Assembly: GCA_015062805.1 (NCBI GenBank) | Contig: SUTQ01000003.1 | Coordinates: 62,001-126,000 of the forward strand | Direction: 5' to 3' | Origin: Methanosphaera stadtmanae | GTDB taxonomy: Archaea > Methanobacteriota > Methanobacteria > Methanobacteriales > Methanobacteriaceae | Length of the DNA: 64,000 nucleotides | In this document: one piece after another, positions 61,809 to 64,000 of the stretch | How the letters are laid out: each line of letters begins with the position of its first letter | How positions within the stretch are numbered: the stretch's first letter is position 1 | The notes under the pieces: generated by a model | What the model saw: the letters and a program-made list of their open reading frames with translations, nothing else | What the model was told of the DNA's origin: nothing | Database searches by the model: none | Made by a program: the position numbers and the translations under genes

Positions 61809-62705
61809 ATGGTAGATTATGAACCAATAGACATTAGTAATGTATTAATAGAAGCTTTACCTTATATTAAAAAATTTCATAATAAAAAGATAATGATTAA
61901 GTATGGCGGACATGCCATGATTGATCAAAATGCAATGAGTTCAACGGCTAGAGATACCGTCCTTTTAAAATATGTGGGAATGCAACCATTGGTTGTTCAT
62001 GGAGGAGGTCCGGATATATCCAGAGCAATGGATAAAATGGGTAAAACTCCAAAATTCGTTGGTGGACTAAGAGTTACCGATTCTGAAACTATGGATATTG
62101 TTAAAATGGTTCTTATTGGTAAAATCAATATAGACATAGTATCAAAAATAGGTTTACATGGTGGAAAAAGCATAGGTATTTCTGGAAAAGACGATTTCCT
62201 AATAGAAGCTACAAAAAGAGATTTAACAAAAATTCAACAGGAAGATGGTGAAGTACTTGAAGTTGATTTGGGATATGTTGGAAAAATTAATAAAATCAAT
62301 AGTAATCTAATTGACGTGTTAACTCAAGAAAATTATATACCTGTTATTGCACCATTAGGTACTGATGAATCAGGAAATACATTGAATCTTAATGCAGATA
62401 CCGTTGCAGGTAGTCTTGCTTCCGATATTAATGCTGAAAAACTTGTTGTTTTAACAGATGTTCCAGGTATTTTAACAGACCCTGATGATCCTGAAAGTAT
62501 TATTAGAAGAATACATGTTGATGAATTAAAAGAACTGGTTAAAGAGGGTATCATTACTGGTGGTATGATTCCTAAGGTTGAAACTTGTATTAATGCTGTT
62601 GAAAATGGTGTTAAAACTGCCCATATTCTTGATGGTAGAAGAGAACATTCCATATTATTAGAAATTTTCACAAAAGATGGTATTGGTACTATGGTACGTG
62701 AATAA
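61809..62705 (+). CDS. argB: N-acetylglutamate kinase
   Basis: It phosphorylates N-acetylglutamate in arginine synthesis. Amino-acid-kinase motifs are [10 protein letters not shown] near residue 28, [15 protein letters not shown] near 60, [28 protein letters not shown] near 195-220, and [14 protein letters not shown] near 255. The 298-residue length is standard. The Shine-Dalgarno AGGAGGAA precedes the ATG. A T7 run (62724-62730) follows before rnhC and could end or attenuate part of the transcripts. Confidence 0.97.
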   Translation: MVDYEPIDISNVLIEALPYIKKFHNKKIMIKYGGHAMIDQNAMSSTARDTVLLKYVGMQPLVVHGGGPDISRAMDKMGKTPKFVGGLRVTDSETMDIVKMVLIGKINIDIVSKIGLHGGKSIGISGKDDFLIEATKRDLTKIQQEDGEVLEVDLGYVGKINKINSNLIDVLTQENYIPVIAPLGTDESGNTLNLNADTVAGSLASDINAEKLVVLTDVPGILTDPDDPESIIRRIHVDELKELVKEGIITGGMIPKVETCINAVENGVKTAHILDGRREHSILLEIFTKDGIGTMVRE

Positions 62706-62723
62706 TTAATTCGCTTAACCTCC

Positions 62724-62730
62724 TTTTTTT
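62724..62730 (+). terminator. T-run between argB and rnhC
   Basis: CCTCC then T7, 19 nt after the argB stop and 28 nt before the rnhC ATG. It may give partial termination inside the arg cluster. Confidence 0.3.
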
Positions 62731-62757
62731 ATATTTAATTATTTTTTTTAGATTGAT

Positions 62758-63645
62758 ATGAAATCCGTAGAATTAACTGATAATGAAATTAATCGTTTTT
62801 TAAATTTAACAAGAGAATATAAACATGAAAAACCTCATCAATATGAACATACACGTATTAAAGATGGAAAAATTGTTTTTATTTTGTACAATTCAAAGAA
62901 GTTAGTTTATAATGACAATGTGGAATGTTATGATTTGTTAAGTAATATTCTTGAAGAAAAAGAATATGATGACAACGGCTATGATAAATATAATGAAAAA
63001 AACTATGAAAATTCAATAAGTATTCTGGAAAACTATGAATATACTATTGGTTCTGATGAAACTGGTAAGGGCGAATGGTATGGACCATTAGTTATTACTT
63101 CAGTATGTACATCACATGAAGAAAATCTGAAATTAAAAGAAATTGGTGTAACGGATAGCAAAAAATTATCCAGAAAACAAATAGGGAATTTATACAGAAA
63201 GATTGAAAAACTAAATATCAATCATGAAACCATAGTTTTAACTCCTTTTAGTTATAACAAGTTATATGCCAAATTTAAAAGTGAAGGTAAAAACTTAAAT
63301 CATTTATTGGCTTATCTTCATTCAAAGGCAATAACAAATCTTTTAAGTCAAGTTAACACAAGCAATGTACTTGTAATCATTGATAAATTCGATTATAAAA
63401 AAATGAATGAATATCTTGATGTAAACGATTCGGTTAAAATTATTCAGGAAAACAATGGTGAAAAATTCATTCCGGTTGCAGCAAGTAGTATCATTGCCAA
63501 ATATCATTATGAAAAAACATTAAAAGATATAGAAAAAAGATATAATATTAACCTAAGAAAAACTAAACCAAAAAATATTGATAAAAATATCATAGATAAA
63601 GTTGCAAAAGTACATTTTAAAAATGTTAAAAAATATTCACTTTAA
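62758..63645 (+). CDS. rnhC: Ribonuclease HIII
   Basis: It cleaves the RNA strand of RNA-DNA hybrids. IGSDETGKGEWYGPLVI near residue 96 is the RNase HIII form of the active-site motif (Asp-Glu-Gly with Thr-Gly-Lys), and VTDSKKLSRKQIG near 140, VLVIIDKF near 205 and PVAASSIIAKYHYE near 238 follow. The N-terminal 85 residues are the HIII-specific substrate-binding extension (DNEINRFLNL, then IVFILYNSKKLVY). Length 295. Most archaea rely on RNase HII, so the HIII type is less usual. It lies between argB and argC in the same direction, which splits the arg genes. Confidence 0.93.
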   Translation: MKSVELTDNEINRFLNLTREYKHEKPHQYEHTRIKDGKIVFILYNSKKLVYNDNVECYDLLSNILEEKEYDDNGYDKYNEKNYENSISILENYEYTIGSDETGKGEWYGPLVITSVCTSHEENLKLKEIGVTDSKKLSRKQIGNLYRKIEKLNINHETIVLTPFSYNKLYAKFKSEGKNLNHLLAYLHSKAITNLLSQVNTSNVLVIIDKFDYKKMNEYLDVNDSVKIIQENNGEKFIPVAASSIIAKYHYEKTLKDIEKRYNINLRKTKPKNIDKNIIDKVAKVHFKNVKKYSL

Positions 63646-63669
63646 ATAAAAACATAGGAGAAATAAAAA

Positions 63670-64000
63670 TTGAGTAAAATAGATGTAGCAATTATAGGAG
63701 CTAGTGGATACACCGGTGGAGAATTAATGAGATTACTTTCAAGACATAATAATGTTAACATTAAATACGTTACCAGTCGTAAAAATGAAGGTGAAGATGT
63801 TTGTGAACTTCATCCAAACCTTGAAACATTAGATCTTAAATTTTCCAACCCTGATCCAAAGGACATAGATGCAGATTTAGTGTTTAGTGCTCTTCCTCAT
63901 GGTGCTTCAATGAAACTTGTACCAGAATACTTAAATAATGGTTCCAGAGTTATCGATTTAAGTGGAGACTTTAGATTTAAAGACATTAAAACCTATGAAC
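63670..64000 (+). CDS. argC: N-acetyl-gamma-glutamyl-phosphate reductase, 3'-partial
   Basis: It reduces N-acetylglutamyl phosphate to the semialdehyde, the third step of arginine synthesis. TTG start at 63670 with TAGGAGAAA upstream. The translated start reads SKIDVAIIGASGYTGGELMRLL, the NADP-binding loop typical of ArgC. FSALPHGASMKLV and VIDLSGDFRFK follow and match the family. The gene runs off the window after about 110 codons, so the catalytic Cys is not seen. It lies 24 nt after rnhC. Confidence 0.93.
   Translation, partial: MSKIDVAIIGASGYTGGELMRLLSRHNNVNIKYVTSRKNEGEDVCELHPNLETLDLKFSNPDPKDIDADLVFSALPHGASMKLVPEYLNNGSRVIDLSGDFRFKDIKTYE

Noticed and set aside
1-64000. tRNA, rRNA or insertion sequences
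   Set aside because: Spacers were read for tRNA-like cloverleafs, transposase frames and terminal inverted repeats. None could be supported, although a dedicated tRNA search was not possible.

Overview
The window looks like a chromosomal segment of a methanogenic archaeon of the order Methanobacteriales, most likely a gut Methanosphaera (or a close Methanobrevibacter relative). The housekeeping genes are archaeal: tRNA-guanine(15) transglycosylase TgtA, PyrI, archaeal-type PheT, NAC, an archaeal DHH/RecJ-like protein and a COG2522-type HTH regulator. Base composition is very A+T rich, Shine-Dalgarno (SD) sequences of the GGAGG/GGTGAT type are common, TTG and GTG starts are frequent, and T-runs follow many genes. 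The envelope genes (UDP-galactopyranose mutase, a long Ig-repeat adhesin, many glycosyltransferases) fit a pseudomurein-walled gut methanogen. The species name is inference; no search was run.

Layout. 1-6.6 kb is housekeeping: a DHH phosphoesterase cut by the window edge, then nth, aroA and valS on the minus strand. 6.7-35.5 kb is a large surface-glycan island with about 20 genes: GT2 glycosyltransferases, a 1458-residue GT2-GT2-CDP-glycerol transferase-like fusion, three copies of a two-gene SGNH hydrolase module, a LicC-LicA-like fusion, a TarI/IspD-like cytidylyltransferase and a LicD-domain protein. 35.5-48 kb returns to core and metabolic genes: tgtA-pyrI, a LbH acetyltransferase, an aldo/keto reductase, an adhesin, pheT, a small membrane protein, an HTH regulator, a gshA-like ligase and a flavin reductase. 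48-56.9 kb is a second, more conventional polysaccharide region: rfbC, glf, GT4, a Wzx-like flippase, GT8, GT2, an iron-sulfur flavoprotein, a DPM-like GT and DUF2304. 57-64 kb holds NAC, a NYN-RNase gene coupled to a GGDD palm-domain membrane protein, a Ser-rich secreted protein, and argJ-argB-rnhC-argC.

How it may work together. The 6.7-35.5 kb island has the parts of a teichoic-acid-like or phosphocholine-decorated glycan system normally associated with bacteria. It has sugar transferases, a polyol-phosphate transferase domain (TagF-like), a CTP-dependent nucleotidyltransferase fused to a choline-kinase-like domain (LicC-LicA), a second CTP transferase (TarI-like) and a phosphocholine transferase (LicD). 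The SGNH hydrolases, and the LbH acetyltransferase just outside, could remove and add acyl groups on the same glycan. The most unusual recurring structure is the SGNH pair. Each catalytic-looking GxDLY/SGNH hydrolase is preceded, at 0-1 nt spacing or with overlap, by a paralogous protein of similar fold that has lost the catalytic Asp-His pair. This occurs three times in 22 kb. No tRNA, rRNA, CRISPR array or insertion sequence was seen.
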